From contig CAIIXF020000002.1 of assembly GCA_903813345.2 (NCBI GenBank), positions 11,738,150-11,802,149 of the forward strand: a DNA stretch of 64,000 nucleotides, given 5' to 3'. This document shows, in pieces, positions 10,405 to 23,431 of this stretch (positions within the stretch are counted from its first letter, which is position 1; every line of letters begins with the position of its first letter). The notes beneath the pieces were generated by a model, which saw only the letters and a program-made list of their open reading frames with translations, did not search any database and had not been told where the DNA came from. The position numbers were made by a program, and so were the translations under genes. The stretch is from Owenia fusiformis. Taxonomy: Eukaryota; Annelida; Polychaeta; Sabellida; Oweniidae.

Positions 10405-12639
10405 CCACAATTAAAATCAACTCAATAACTCAAGGCTATCTGACACTTTTGTGTTCTTCTAATGATTCTGGCTGAAGTAAAACTGATGTATATGTAACAT
10501 AAAAAATGTTTTTTGAAACCACCATGGTATTTTGGAAGAAGGCAAAAGTTGCTCTGAATTAACAAAAAAATATTTGAATAAATTATTCAAATATTTTTTA
10601 AATATCAAACTCAAGTTTCAATTGGAGGCCATATGAGGCACTTTTGACATGTTCAGAAAGATCTACCTGCTGATTTTTACAACTACATGTATAACACTTG
10701 ATGTCATGCCAAAAGTAAAAGAACAAACTGTTACAATCAGTTTCAGTTTACATGAACATGTATATGTGCAAGACAGGTTTGTTTCTGTTACTATAAATCC
10801 TTAAAGGGTAAAGTACTTCAGGGTGTTTGATTGAGTGGTCCACAACTCCTACAAAAGGCTGTGGTGTGTACTTGTATGACTATAGTGTATGTGTGCACAT
10901 AAAAGAACATGGGGCTCCTCCAAGGAGGGGTTCCTGGATCTGCCTTCCATGATTACATGCGTTAATTACGACATAAGGTATTGCTCACTTTCATTGGAGG
11001 TAAACAAAATACAATACAAAATAATAAAGGCCCTGAGCAAAGTTGGGTAAGGATACAATATTAGCTTACATAGTTTTAATTTTATACGAGGCCTTAAATA
11101 ATTTCAAGAAGCCTCAATTAGAAACATATATTTTATCTGAAATTACATTGACTTTCATGGAATGTAAAAAGTAATGCATATCATATTTAGTTAACACACT
11201 TGAGCTTGTTATTCCAGACATGCTGATTACATGAGAAAATGTCATGGTGCCCATGTTCTGAAACAGAAAATGGCATGAAGAAAGAGGAATTAGCAAGGAA
11301 TTAGATTGAACAAATATGAAGTTAACACTCTATTTGTATAGAAATCACCTATTATGAATCACTTCATTCAAATTTTAGAGAGAATATGCACGAAATAGCC
11401 ATGACAAAAGGGGAGATTTATACACAGGATTTTATTTCAATACTTCCTCATTTTTCACCATTTGTTTATAAATACTTTCCACCATAATGATATTTAAAGT
11501 CAGTGCAGGATATTTTTACCACCTAAATTTCATAACCTAAACCTCCATCATCATAGCATCTTGTTCTTTTGTCCCCGAGAACCATTTTTCATATATATCT
11601 ATTGCCTGGTAACGAGCTTGCATAAAATCTGTCAAGCCAGGTTAATGGTACTTAAAGGAAGAGTGTTATTAGACCAATAAGTTGGAAATAGCGTTCTACA
11701 GAAAATGACATGTTATGCTAGTCTGGTGTAAATAATGGGAATGGATGCATAATTAGTTTAGGGGATGACTCACTGTAGATAAAGCGGAGAGTGGATGAAT
11801 GAAATCTACAAGGAGTATACAAAACGCATGGAATTACTTATATACTATGATCAAAGTATGTGTTTACTGAAATATCAGTAAAGAAACAATTTACAAAATG
11901 TTACATGACATGCTACTTATCATAAAACATTCCGTTTTCTAATCCTTCTCAAGGTAATTTTGAACATTCCTATTTAGTGTGGTTGATAAGGAAAACATGC
12001 TGGCCTTCTTGTATAATTCTTTGTTAATACCATGTCATATATGCTGCGCAGCTTCCTACCTGCACATATACTGAATATACATACATCAGTACAAATGGCA
12101 TGAGTAGACAAGGTACCATGAATAACAATTTCTTGTAATTCTATTGAATCGAAACATGCTACTTCCGACCATCTTGTAATATAAACAATGGATGGATCGC
12201 AATCACATCATAATAAAAAACCAAAAGGTTGCTGTTGCTGTATGCTGATAATAATCTAAAAGAATTTTCAAGTAAAGAGGTATTTAGAATTATTGATGAT
12301 TGCGAATCAGTGATTTGTATTCTAAAGCCACAATTGCTATATTAACACAATGCATAATTTCTGTACAAAGGCTATACTCAAAGATTGGTGCAATTGAATT
12401 CCTTTCATTTTGTATTGGACAAAATACAGACTTTTCTTGATTCAACACTCATTAATGAGGGTCAACTAATGTTTCATTCATGTTCCACTTTATTCATGAT
12501 CCATATCATTATTTAGGCCTTGATGGCGGGTTCGCATCAGATAAAAATTCATTCATGGGTTTATTCTTCACTAAATGGTAAGCTAATCTCTACGGACAAT
12601 GGACCAATATTAGCCATTGTAAAACACAACTCAAATATC
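10405..12639. other. Non-coding, probable brat 5'-UTR intron
   Basis: AT-rich DNA upstream of the brat splice acceptor on the minus strand. It has no plausible coding frame; apart from the palindrome at 10565-10599 I see nothing definite in it. Confidence 0.5.
10565..10599. repeat. Perfect 35-bp palindrome (17-bp arms, 1-base centre)
   Basis: AAAAAATATTTGAATAA (10565-10581), one A, then TTATTCAAATATTTTTT (10583-10599): the arms are perfectly complementary. It lies about 180 bp from the brat splice acceptor, inside the presumed 5' intron. Such AT palindromes can be a MITE core or a cruciform-prone site. Confidence 0.75.
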
Positions 12640-13104
12640 TTAAAGAGGCCCTATGCCATAGGATAGCACAATCAAGACCCATCTACTAACCAAAGAAGAA
12701 GTCCCAAATCCCCCTCTTTCAGTGTTAATTTTGCGATTGTGCTGGCCGATCTAATTGTTTTCGAAGAAATTAATTCAATCTGAAGTTTGAATATACCGGG
12801 AAAGTCCTCCTGTTATCTGATTGGTCGTTGAATTTGTTTATCATAAACCTGATTGGTTGTCTGGTTCAAGGCGCTTGTGGCCGCATGTGTGACTCAATGG
12901 GGATTCCCCTCGCTAGCCGAGGAATCGATTGTGTTTAATTCTGGAGTTTGGTTGTTCTGTTGATTATTTCCAATATTTCGGCAATAATATACCCAAAAGT
13001 TATTCTCAAGATATATCCATGGTATGTGAGATATTATATGAGCGATAACAATAAGACATCATTGATTGTCTGGGGGAGAAACCTATGGCATAATGCATCT
13101 TTAA
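12640..13104. mobile_element. 465-bp MITE with TTAA ends (Kolobok/T2-like)
   Basis: The outer 23 bases are inverted repeats matching at 20 of 23 positions: the left starts TTAAAGAGGCCC and continues TATGCCATAGG, while the right end read inward starts TTAAAGATGCAT and continues with the same TATGCCATAGG. Both ends carry TTAA, as expected for a TTAA target duplication. The TTAAAG start recalls the T2 MITEs of the Kolobok superfamily (TTAAAGGRR); piggyBac-type MITEs also use TTAA but usually start CCC. It has no coding capacity. Confidence 0.7.
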
Positions 13105-14363
13105 TGAAACTATTATAAGATTCAGTACATAATTTGAATATTAATGTTGTTCATCGAGTCAAAACCATAAAAATTGAAAAAGAACTTCCTTTTGGTAACA
13201 GTTACCAGATTTGGAAGAAAAAATGCAACAATTATTCTTGCAATGAATGATGCAGAGAACAATTTGTAAACTGACAAACCAGACAGACAGTGAAACAAGA
13301 GCAGTATAGGTAATGTCACATCAGTATTACACTGTAATATCAAGTTATCAACAAACACCTGGTACTGTTCTCTATGAGCTAAATGTTCACAAATACACCC
13401 ATTAATGAATGTTTTTCAATCATGATGAAACATGACATCTCAATTTATTTTTGTCTAGTGAAAAAGAAAAAATGCGATGAGTATAAGAATGTATTTTGTC
13501 AGTAAATTGCAGATTTTCTGTCTCATCACATAAGATACGAAGAGAAGAAGTACTCCAGAACTCATAGGTGAACCTTTCTCTATATAAATATGAACCTCTA
13601 GGTTATTTTGTCATATTTTCTCATTTTTCATCTAAAATTGAGAAATCCTACCAAATTTAAGCTGAATTGATTATTTTCACTTGCAGAATTCACAAGTTTC
13701 ATTAACAGTATTCATCATTTTAACTTGCAGAAAACAGAGAAGAGCAAATCATTTCATCAAACGACAGGGAAATTAATTATATTTCTGTCAAAGATTGTTA
13801 ATTAATTGTTCAACAGTGAAAGCTGATTATAGTGTAAATATGAAACCAATAATTTAAACTCTATCTACTAATGTTGGAATATTATACATGAATCGTGACA
13901 ATTAGTTAGATGAAGAATGTTACAGTAACATACTGAGCCAACTTGACTTTCCTATCGAGACAAGTCAAATTGAAGAAACAGAGGTCACATTTTTCATCAT
14001 TCTCCAAACGCAGGCCTCCAGAACTCCTACCTCTCTCTTCCAGGAAGGCAGGAACGTAGTAGATGATGTCTGGATTGCTGTGGTTGGAGGATTTCTTTTA
14101 TTAACTGGTGAAAGTTCTCATCTTACCTAGCTATTTTACTTATACAAGTTTTCCATATTTTTTCTATTACTTTTTTCTATGGAAGTGGTGAAATCTGTGA
14201 ATGATGATATCAGCAAAACAGAGTGGTTTTTTATTGTAACATTGTAGGAGGCACATCTAATTGCATTGAGGAGCATTTTGGTTATATAATATATATGGAG
14301 GTGCTGCTACTCATAGATTTCAATGTAGAGAGAGCACTGGAAATGATCATTTCTATAAAAGTG

Positions 14364-14535
14364 GGTGGTGCTAATATTATATTGGTGGTGCTAATCTTAT
14401 ATTGGTGAGGCTAATTATATCTGAGTGGGGTAAATTCTATCTGAACGGTGCTAATGTTATTTGGGTGGTGCTAATTCTTGTCTGGGTGGTGCTTATCATA
14501 TCTGAATAGTGCTAGTCGTATCTGGGTAGTACTGA
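14364..14535. repeat. ~21-bp tandem repeat, about eight degenerate copies
   Basis: GGTGGTGCTAAT-like cores recur about every 20-22 bp (GGTGGTGCTAAT, GGTGAGGCTAAT, ACGGTGCTAAT, GGTGGTGCTTAT, ATAGTGCTAGT, GTAGTACTGAC), each followed by a TTATATYTG-type filler. Divergence rises from left to right. Confidence 0.75.
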
Positions 14536-16657
14536 CCCTACAGACAGGGTCACAACAATAACCAGGTATAATACACTACTTGAAACAACAGCAGCAGGCA
14601 ATTTTCCCAATATTACATTTACTATGAAATGACCCAGGTTTGAGAGTAGACTAGTGGAGGACCCAACAAGGCCACTAAGCTTACTCACTATCAGGCTATT
14701 GGTATGCTGAAACAACTTCTGTGATTTATCTTCCATGGCTTAAAATTTTATTTCATGCTTTCATCATTCTATTTCTTCATAACAAGTCCTTTTATACAAT
14801 TCAGTTTGTCAATTTTGTGATGTTTTCATGCATTGTTTTTTCCCCACCATTTTATGATTAGTATTTTGGTTTTAAAATGTGACATATTGATATTTTACTA
14901 ATGGTTATATATCTACATAAATCTCAAGATGTGGTCGCCATAGCAATGTCAATTCAAGATAACAAAAATGGATGATTCTACTGCTTTAAAATGAAGAACT
15001 TTTATCAATAAAGGAGAAGTCAAAACTGTAAGTCCTGTCAATATATTGAATATAATCATTTCGAACAGATATATAATATACAATGATCAGATACACTATT
15101 TACAAAAATATGATAAAATTACTACTAATACTGAAGAAATTAATATCATCTAATTTTCAGAAAGCTCAAAGAAATGAATGAATTTGAACATTATTCATAA
15201 GTCATTAATCATAAGTCGCGATGACTAATTCTTACAATTCATCATTATAATTGTCGGATGAGAAAATAATTCAACTTGCTCTGAAAATGAATTATGTTAA
15301 TAAATTATAATAATGAAGCATCTAGTCATCATATTTAAAGAGAGGGGGGGGGTTATTGGCATTGTTGTTTTTATATATCATTTGTTAAACCATATGCTAA
15401 ACCTTATATCCTTTTAGCCCCATACTTTGCTTCTCTTCCCTTTGTTCATTTTTATATTTATATTAAGATATCATGGATTTATTTTGGTACAGAGGTGGAT
15501 ATTTCTGATGATTCAGAACTATAAGTAATTTTTTTTAGAAAATTTGCAAATGGTACGGTCTTCTCCAATATATGGCAGCCTGCCAAATTCCAACTTAAAC
15601 ATCAACATTATTAATTTTATATTATTAATGTTAATCTAGCCTTCTTTATAATCCTGTATCACTTTACATTTTATCCTATTGATCAACCTGATATTTATCA
15701 TTTATATATAAATATGATGAGAAAATCAACTTTCTGAACTGAATTCATATGTGTACAGCTAAGTTTGAGGCAGGACTGAGAGGGGCAGTGTCTTCACAAA
15801 TATTAACAGAAACAGTATTAATTGTTAATTCTGATGTCTTTAAACTAAAGCTGTAGAGAACAAAGTCAAATTATGACATTATATTTACTTTAGTCGGTAT
15901 TCACCTCTCCCATTTAAATCAATGGCTCGCCTCACCTGTTAAATTGACTATTTTGATTTTAAGGCAGAGCACCTGCTGGAGAAGTGCTGCTTATATGTCA
16001 GGGTGTTTCAAGGCTTCTTGCTCCTTACATTAACAAGCTAGGAATGTAAACATCAGGCTGGTGAAAATAGATCGCTGTAATGTAACATTCCAGTTTCTGG
16101 ACATATCATTTATTTTCTACTCAAGTAACATCAACTTCCCTTTCATTCATTTGGAAGCTAAACTTCAGATATTTTCTTATACCGTATAAATTTTTCTTAT
16201 ATGCCGGGTGTCCTGAATGCATGGTAGTATGAAACACTATGAACTGTATTACTGGGTGTTTATATCAACTGTACTTTTTCCATTAGTTGGATTTCACTTT
16301 TTTAAAAGAGAGCTTCGTCTCATGTATTAGGCTCTAATAATGTACATGGAATGCACACTAGCTACACAATTCCAACATACATTTGTACATGTACTTACTT
16401 CTAATAATTCAATTATTAAGACTAGTATAACCCTTACAAATTAAATGTATGCATTAGCCTAGTACCTGTCTGGTGCATGACATGTTTTTTTCAATTCTAC
16501 ATCGAACAAAAAATCAGGTCAATCAGCCATTTTGTCAAAATAAAAATATGTCCTGCTACACGAGCAATTAATATGGAGAAGCCTAAAATAAGAAAAAATA
16601 AGAACTAATGTTTAATAGAATCAGTGAGAAATTTTGAAAATAAAAGTCTCAAATATA

Positions 16658-16697
16658 AATTAAAGTGTATTTGGGAAGATAATACAGGGAAATAGCA
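16658..16697. repeat. Fragment of a dispersed repeat (copy 1)
   Basis: Forty bases starting AATTAAAGTGTATTTGG match 33158-33197 at 37 positions, including the unbroken AAGATAATACAGGGAAAT. The second copy lies inside the small inverted-repeat element at 33120-33354, so this is probably a relic of the same family. Confidence 0.6.
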
Positions 16698-17552
16698 TGG
16701 GTTTTGGAAAGTTGATGTGTTCCCTTTATTAGGAAGTTTTAGCAAATCCATTAGTTATTTAATGATTATCAGATATGTAGCATGTCACTGTGAACTTCCT
16801 ACCATTTCTACAATATCATTATATTTTTCCATGTTCTTTCTCTCTAAATTACAGATGGAAATGTTCATATTCTATATAATTTATAAAGTTTAAACCTTTA
16901 TATTTATTTTCCTTTGCAGTATGTATTATATCTACTATTTTCTAATCTTATTACATCTTACATTTTCCTGCAGAATGTATAATATCCACAAGCCATATCT
17001 TAATGTTGCTATAAGCAAATCTCAAGGAGGAGAATCTAAGATAAGAAAGTAAGTAACAAATTACAAGAATAACAAGAATATATCAAACAGAAGAGACTGG
17101 GACATTTTCAATTGTTCATGCATAATGTTTGACATCTAAGTATGTATGTATTAGAAAAACAATATGGTTTAAAATATAAAACTCCCCCATCACTGGTCAG
17201 TTAAGTATCAAGATCAATGTATCTGCCGTTACCTTCTCATCTAAGATAGCGTATGGAAAGTGTCGATTTAGATACTTTTGGTTTTCGTCAAATTAAACTA
17301 CTTTATAATTGACGTAATGCTAATGCTTAGATATTTGAACTTGATAAGCTTTGCATATTATGGAAACTTTGGAGTATGACCATTTGTTGTTCATAAATCA
17401 TACGTGGATGCCATGATATATCAGGGTTCTCACCAGGAATTTTTAGAATCCAGAAAAAAAATTCAACACGATCATTATGATGTGAACTGCATGATTTTGG
17501 AAGAATTTTTGAACAAGGGAGTCTGCTCGAACCGACCTGGCTATGGGAATGT

Positions 17553-18412
17553 GACTGGCTACCTGAATTTGACATAGGAACCTGTATCAACACCTGACAT
17601 TGACATATATTGGTGACAGAACCCTGGGAATATATCTCTTATACAAGGAAAGTAACCATCACTGGAAAATCATGAACCCTTTTTAAAAGTTACAAAATCA
17701 TTATTTTTCTTTGCCTGTGAGCCTTCATATTTTTCTCGTTTGTTGAAAACATATCCAAAGACTTGAAGTTAGCATAAAATTTGATTCACCATCGATGCAT
17801 TATGATAATTTGATGACTGAAATGAGCTGACTTTTCGAAGGACAAAACTACGGTTGTGGTTCCAAAATTTCATTACTCACCTTTCATTCATTTATCGCTA
17901 GTTTCGGCACAAATAACAATTTGAAAATTGAAGATATGCTTCATTCACGTCTAGGGAATGTATTTGCAACTGAATTTCCATGTTTTACTTCGTTTGAATG
18001 GTATGATTTGCAACGTTTTTGTATCTGGGGATAAATTTAAAAATATTTTCAAATAAATGAAAACGAGGCTGTCCAAGTTACCCGTCAAAAAAATTCAATT
18101 TAGTGCTCAGTTTTTCGTCTCTATATCACTAGTTTCTGTTGGATATTTCACACTCCGGGTGCAGTTATTTCTTGAAACCCAACTCGATCACAAAGCTCGA
18201 TCAATTAGAATTTTAAATATAAATATATTGAAATCTGGGAAAATATGAATGCTCACAGGCAAAGCAAAATAACGATATTGTAACTTTTAAAAATGGGTTG
18301 GTAGACTTTCGGTCTGAACGAGGAGCTCCTTTATAAGAGATAAAGGGTATATCTCTGGGGTTGGTCACCAATAGATATCACTGTCAGGTGTTACAGGTTC
18401 CTGTGGAATTTG
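17553..18412. repeat. Inverted repeat with ~170-180-bp arms
   Basis: The left arm (about 17553-17735) and the right arm (about 18245-18412) are inverted copies at very roughly 75-80% identity by eye. Landmarks shared in opposite orientation are AGGAACCTGT, AACACCTGACA, TATTGGTGAC, TTTTTAAAAGTTACAA and CTTTGCCTGTGAGC. About 510 bp of unrelated sequence separates them. The right arm abuts the LINE coding remnant directly. It could be two oppositely oriented ends of one repeat family or a foldback element. Confidence 0.6.
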
Positions 18413-18415
18413 ACT

Positions 18416-19489
18416 CGATCTTATGTGACAAGGACATTTCTTTGGGATCGTCATCACCAGGATGTAGACATCTTCCAACCTACGAAGGCAACCATCCATG
18501 ACGAAGATTTTGCCAACACAAAGTCCGCCCAAAGTGTTCAAATAAGCTCAGTGCTTAGTGAACAGCCGGACGGTAGGACTATAGTCTTCACAGACGGGTC
18601 AGCCTATGGGAATCCTGGTCCTTCGGGAGCTGCTGCAGTGGTTTATGTGGGTGGACTTAAATCTACACCTATATGTCTTGAGCAACCAGTCTCCCTCATA
18701 GGTAACAACTATTATGGGGAAGTGGTAGCAATAAAGATGGCGGTAGAATATCTGACAACCATAAAGACTAGCAGCAACATCCTGCTCTTGTCAGACTGCC
18801 AACCCGCTATAACAGCATCTTTTATTGCTACCAAGTGTAAAAGCATCACAGAGGACATTATTGACACAAGGAAAGCCTGCAAACTGCTATCTTTACAGAA
18901 CAAAACCTTAGAAGTCTATTGGGTACCAGGTCACCAAGGGACAGAAGGGAATGAAGTTGCGGATAAAACTGCCAAGAAAGCTGCATTGGCAGCCAAATCT
19001 CTCACTGACTGTAAAACATCTAAGTCTGTAGCTTATAATAATATCAAATGTAACGCTTTAGAGAAATGGCAAAATAGGTATAACAACTCCACCAAGGTGA
19101 ACTTTGTTCAGGAATTAATTCCTAAGGTTAAATTGAAAAGTCCAATTGTAAAGACAGGAACTAGGTATTATAGAAATATATGTAACCAAATTATTTCTGG
19201 GCACACCCGTTTACATGGCAATTACCATAGAATTAACCCCGATATTTTATCTGTGACCACTGTAACATACCAGAGACAGTTGAACATTACATCTTTGCTT
19301 GCTCTAAGTTCCAGGAAGAGAGGGAGATTCTATTGGCCAAAGTGCAACAGATACTACTAGGAGCTAAATACAATCCAGCTCTGGACCTACAAACAATCAC
19401 AGGACTCAACACAAGCCTGGACCATAAGTTAAATAAAGAAATTATGAAATGCCTGCAGGCATTTATACAGAAATCCAAGAGATTTTAAT
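18416..19489 (+). pseudogene. 5'-truncated LINE ORF2 end: RNase H and Cys/His motif
   Basis: The open frame starts without an ATG (open from 18344; the first in-frame ATG is deep within the RNase H domain), so this is the tail of a longer retrotransposon protein. The RNase HI fold is complete to the eye: FTDGSAYGNPGPSG (catalytic Asp), YYGEVVAIKMAVEYL (Glu), LLLSDCQPA (Asp) and WVPGHQGTEGNEVADKTA (His and last Asp). The frame shifts once near 19241-19250; the other frame continues CDHCNIPETVEHYIFACSKF and runs to a TAA at 19487-19489. That CxxC...H...C tail after RNase H is typical of non-LTR elements of the I/R1/Jockey-like groups. No reverse transcriptase or endonuclease is visible upstream. 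It is a dead copy, of moderate age given an otherwise open frame. Confidence 0.85.
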
Positions 19490-21600
19490 AACTTATTTTT
19501 AACTCGAGTGAGATAGTGACTCTATTTTAACATCTCATTTTAATGGAAAAACACTTGCATTTTAGACTACGTTAGATAACAAGTTTTAGCGCTCTCTCTC
19601 CCAACAGAAGTAAAATAAGCACAAGTGAAAAGTACAAGTGATATTTTTAGTACATGAGTTTTAAAAACAGCAACAAGTGATTAAAGGCAGCATAATAATG
19701 CCAAAGTGATCCCGGAACACCTTATAAGGAACACTGAAAAGGACTAAGAAGAAGAATTTGGGAGGCACTAATGAACACAACCAAAGAGCTGAATAATTTG
19801 ATATCAAAGTGAACATTTCTCAGTAAAAGGTGAAATTAGACAAAAGAAACATCAATAGCATATAAGCTTACAATATGCATGTCAAGCAACACATGTTCAT
19901 GTCTGTAAACAAAGGAACTGAGTTCAGAATATTGCGGGAAAAAATGTCAAAAATGTGAAGACTTTTCAGTCCAAAATAGACTGTTGTTTCCTCCCTGATC
20001 TTGGTCCATACATAGCTTTTACATTAGACATGAATTCTGCTACAAGTAGGTATCATAAAAGCCAAACAGATCCTTGAAATCAAAATATTAATCACATAAA
20101 CAAAGACGAAAGTGAGTCAACTTTTGAAAATTGCACAAAACATTTGAAAAATTTCCGGATATTTACAATACGTTTAGCATTCTCCATGGCACATAAACAG
20201 CTCAGAATGCAGAAATATAACAATTAAAGATATATATTTTATTATTCTGATGCATTGTTGAAAGTCATACTTACGTATTTCTTGTTATATCTTAAGTCGA
20301 AATGTGGGAAGACATGTGTTTCACTTCGCACCCGCCATTTACCTCTGGGTTACTGCCTCGTTTTCATATTGCATATTTGATTGGATAATGAGCTACATGG
20401 TGACATCTATAATTATTCATTTCTTTCTTAAAGGGTTCCGATTAGCATCCCGTATAAAAACAATATGGCGGCTCCAGGCGAATCAACTGGATCAGTCCAT
20501 TTTTAAGAAATAAGGGGAGTTCTGTAAAATCCAGTTTATTGAAATTGTCTTTGAGATAAAGTAATCCGTTTATAATGATTTTGAAAACGTTATCCAAAGA
20601 GTGATTGCGTTCAAATAATACATTGTACAACAGCCAATATAAATTATTGTATTAGAAACCGGTTTGTCTTGCTTTGTTTCATTTGTAGGATATTTCATAT
20701 GCCAAGCTGTGTGCTATTACGTTATGGGGAAATTTAGATGCCAATTTTTCCTTATTATACACAAATAGAAGATCCTGAAACTTCACCCATAAATGTGGAA
20801 TTGATTTGTCAAAATAAAAATCACCCTTTTATAAATGTGTGACGATCTATGATATACTTATGCTAGTTAGAGGTGTTGACACAACGACCTCGAACCTGTG
20901 AACCCTTGAGTATTATTCCGGGATCGGGCCTTTTATACTAAACGGTGAGCAACACCAGAAACGAGCGTTCGATTTGCTAAACGATATGCGTCACCCTTTA
21001 AAGGTAGCTAATATAGTTCTGAATGCTTTTAACAGAAATGATAGAATAATCAATCATGGATGGTACGGTGTATTCATATCCATGTATCTTAGGGGCCGGG
21101 TCAACATTTCAATGTCCGTCAAAAAAACGTAGTTAATTATGATAGGGGGAAGTGGGGGGGAGGGTAAAAGCCCCACTAATTAGGTGACGGAATTTGATTT
21201 TTAGCTTTCCGCCAGAGTAGGGGTGGATCGCTGGGAACCAATAGGGGGGGGGGTAGGGTGCCCAAATTTCAGGTCAGAGAAAAAAAATTTGGGCCCCTAA
21301 AACACAGATCCGGAGCCAGATCCAGCCCCTGTTGGTTAGGCTCAAAGGATAAATGGGAAGACCTTGAGTATATTTATTGAGCCTAGACACAGAGGAGCTT
21401 TTCTGGCAGAGGTCCGTGCCCTAAAACCTAGAAATGGGCCTATATTTTGAAATTTTGAGGCCCATTTCAAGTTCTTCGAAATTTGGCATGAAATTAAAAA
21501 ATAAGACCTTAGAAGGCCCAGTAATGACCAAAAAGGCCCACTTTATGGAGCCTTAAGGCCTTTTTGGGCCCAACAGTTTTTTTAGGGCCCTTGGACCACC
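19490..21600. other. Non-coding stretch
   Basis: No credible coding frame. 19490-20300 is plain. 20300-20520 is somewhat richer in CpG and has a promoter-like site. 21150-21600 has G-runs and phrases such as AGATCCGGAGCCAGATCC that look like decayed repeat DNA beside the foldback element. Confidence 0.45.
20453..20472. promoter_or_regulatory. Candidate promoter-like site (TATAAAAA plus YY1-like ATGGCGGC)
   Basis: TATAAAAA (20453-20460) is followed by AATATGGCGGC (20462-20472), close to the AANATGGCGGC motif bound by YY1 near many animal gene starts. The ATG at 20465 opens only 13 codons (MAAPGESTGSVHF) before a stop, with no good splice donor, and lies too near the TATA to be translated from it. 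On the minus strand the same site could serve a promoter pointing towards brat. The evidence is weak. Confidence 0.2.
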
Positions 21601-21639
21601 CAAGGGGGGAGAATGGTGCAGGAATGGCTATATCGTTGT

Positions 21640-23240
21640 ATAGCGATATATATCGCTATACTGCCTCTCATTGACTTACATGTGATATATTCGATATATA
21701 TCGTCGATATATAAGGCTATATAAAATCTGGCCAGATATACTTCTCCAGATTTTATCATGTTCCTAGCATTTACCCATGACGATATACACGCAATATTCG
21801 ATATGTATCCTCTTGCCAAGATATAGAGCGATATACACACGATGTATACGCTATATTTGATATATATATCCTGTCTTTAAGATATATATCGGATATATAT
21901 CCCCAATACAGGGGTTTGTTGAATCAGTTCTTACAATTATCCATGATGATATACACGATATAGACGATATAGACGATATATTCTATATATATCCTCTTTC
22001 CAAGATATAGAACGATATAAACATGATATATACGCTATATTCGATATATATCATGTCTTCAAGATATATATCGGATATATATCCCCAATACAGGCTTTGT
22101 TGAATCAGTTCTTAAAATTATACACGAAGATATACACGATATACACGATATATTCGATATATATCCTCTTTTCAAGATAAAGAGCGATATACACAAGATA
22201 TATACGCTATCGATTTGATATATATCCTGTCTTCAAGATATATATCGGATATATATCCCCAATACAGGGTTTGTTGAATCAGTTCTTAAAATCATTCATG
22301 ACGATATACACGATATACACGATATATTCGATATATATCCTATTTTCAAGATATAGAACGATATACACAAGATATATACGCTATATTCGATAAATATATC
22401 CTGTGTTTAAGATATATATCGGATATATATCCCCAATACTGAGATTGTTAAGTCGGTTCTTACAATTGTCCATGACGATATACACGATATACACGATATA
22501 TTCGATATATATCCTCTTTTCAAGATATAGAGCGATATACACAAGATATATACGCTATATTTGATACATATCCTGTCTTAAAGATATATATCGGATATAT
22601 ATCCCCAATACAGGGTTTGTTGAATCAGTTCTTGGAATTATACACGACGATATACACGATATACACGATACATTCGATATATATCCTCTTTTCAAGATAA
22701 AGAGCGATATACACAAGATATATACGCTATATTTGATATATATCCTGTCTTCAAGATATATATCGGATATATATCCCCAATACAGGGTTTGTTGAATCAG
22801 TTCTTAAAATTATTCATGACGATATACACGATATACACGTTATATTCGATATATATCCTCTTTTTTCAAGATATAGAGCGATATACACAAGATATATACG
22901 CTATATTTGATATATATCCTGTCTTAAAGATATATCGGATATATATCCCCAATACAGGGTTTGTTGAATCAGTTCTTAAAATTATCCATGACGATATACA
23001 CGATATGCACGATATATTCGATATATATCCTCTTTTCAAGATACAGCGATATACAGACGATATATAGGCTATATTCGATATATATCTTCTTTTCAAGGTA
23101 TAGAGCGATAAACTAATGATATACACGATATATTCGATACATATCCTCTTTTCAAGATATTGACCGATATACACATGATATATACGATATATTCGATATA
23201 TATCCTATAGAGCGATATACTAACGATACATACGCTATAG
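21640..23240. repeat. ~172-182-bp tandem repeat rich in GATATA palindromes
   Basis: The landmark CCCCAATAC recurs at 21901, 22083, 22257, 22431, 22603, 22775 and 22947, so the spacing shrinks from 182 to 174 to a steady 172 bp. Each unit has GATATATATCGGATATATATC, GTTGAATCAGTTCTT and runs of GATATACAC. Open frames in it (for example 22789-23067) are by-products of the period. Confidence 0.92.
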
Positions 23241-23431
23241 TGACCGAGGGAAATATCGATATCATCCTAGGGATATTACCCATATCATCCCGACAGGTGA
23301 ATAACGACCTTATACCATGGTCAAGAGCAACATCTACCCAAAATCTTCTGTTGAATGAGAGAAAAAAGGATTGAATCTTAGAAATATTTACGTTACATAC
23401 ACTCCCCTCCGTAAGTTTGGCAATCTTAGTT

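Larger units (their letters stand above)
13105..17552. other. Non-coding AT-rich stretch
   Basis: No credible coding frame. It holds one small tandem repeat (14364-14535), a G-run near 15345 and a fragment of a dispersed repeat (16658-16697). It may be part of a long brat intron or plain intergenic DNA. Confidence 0.5.

Noticed and set aside
18416-19489. Host RNase H1 gene
   Set aside because: The CxxC...H...C tail and the missing start point to the end of a LINE protein, and host RNase H1 has a different N-terminal domain.
20870-20960. tRNA-like B-box (GGTTCGAGGTC on the minus strand) as a tRNA gene or SINE promoter
   Set aside because: No A-box at the right distance and no cloverleaf pairing could be drawn.
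22789-23174. Overlapping open frames on both strands in the GATATA repeat
   Set aside because: Composition is Ile/Tyr-rich and periodic with the 172-bp repeat; they are by-products of a repeat without stop codons.
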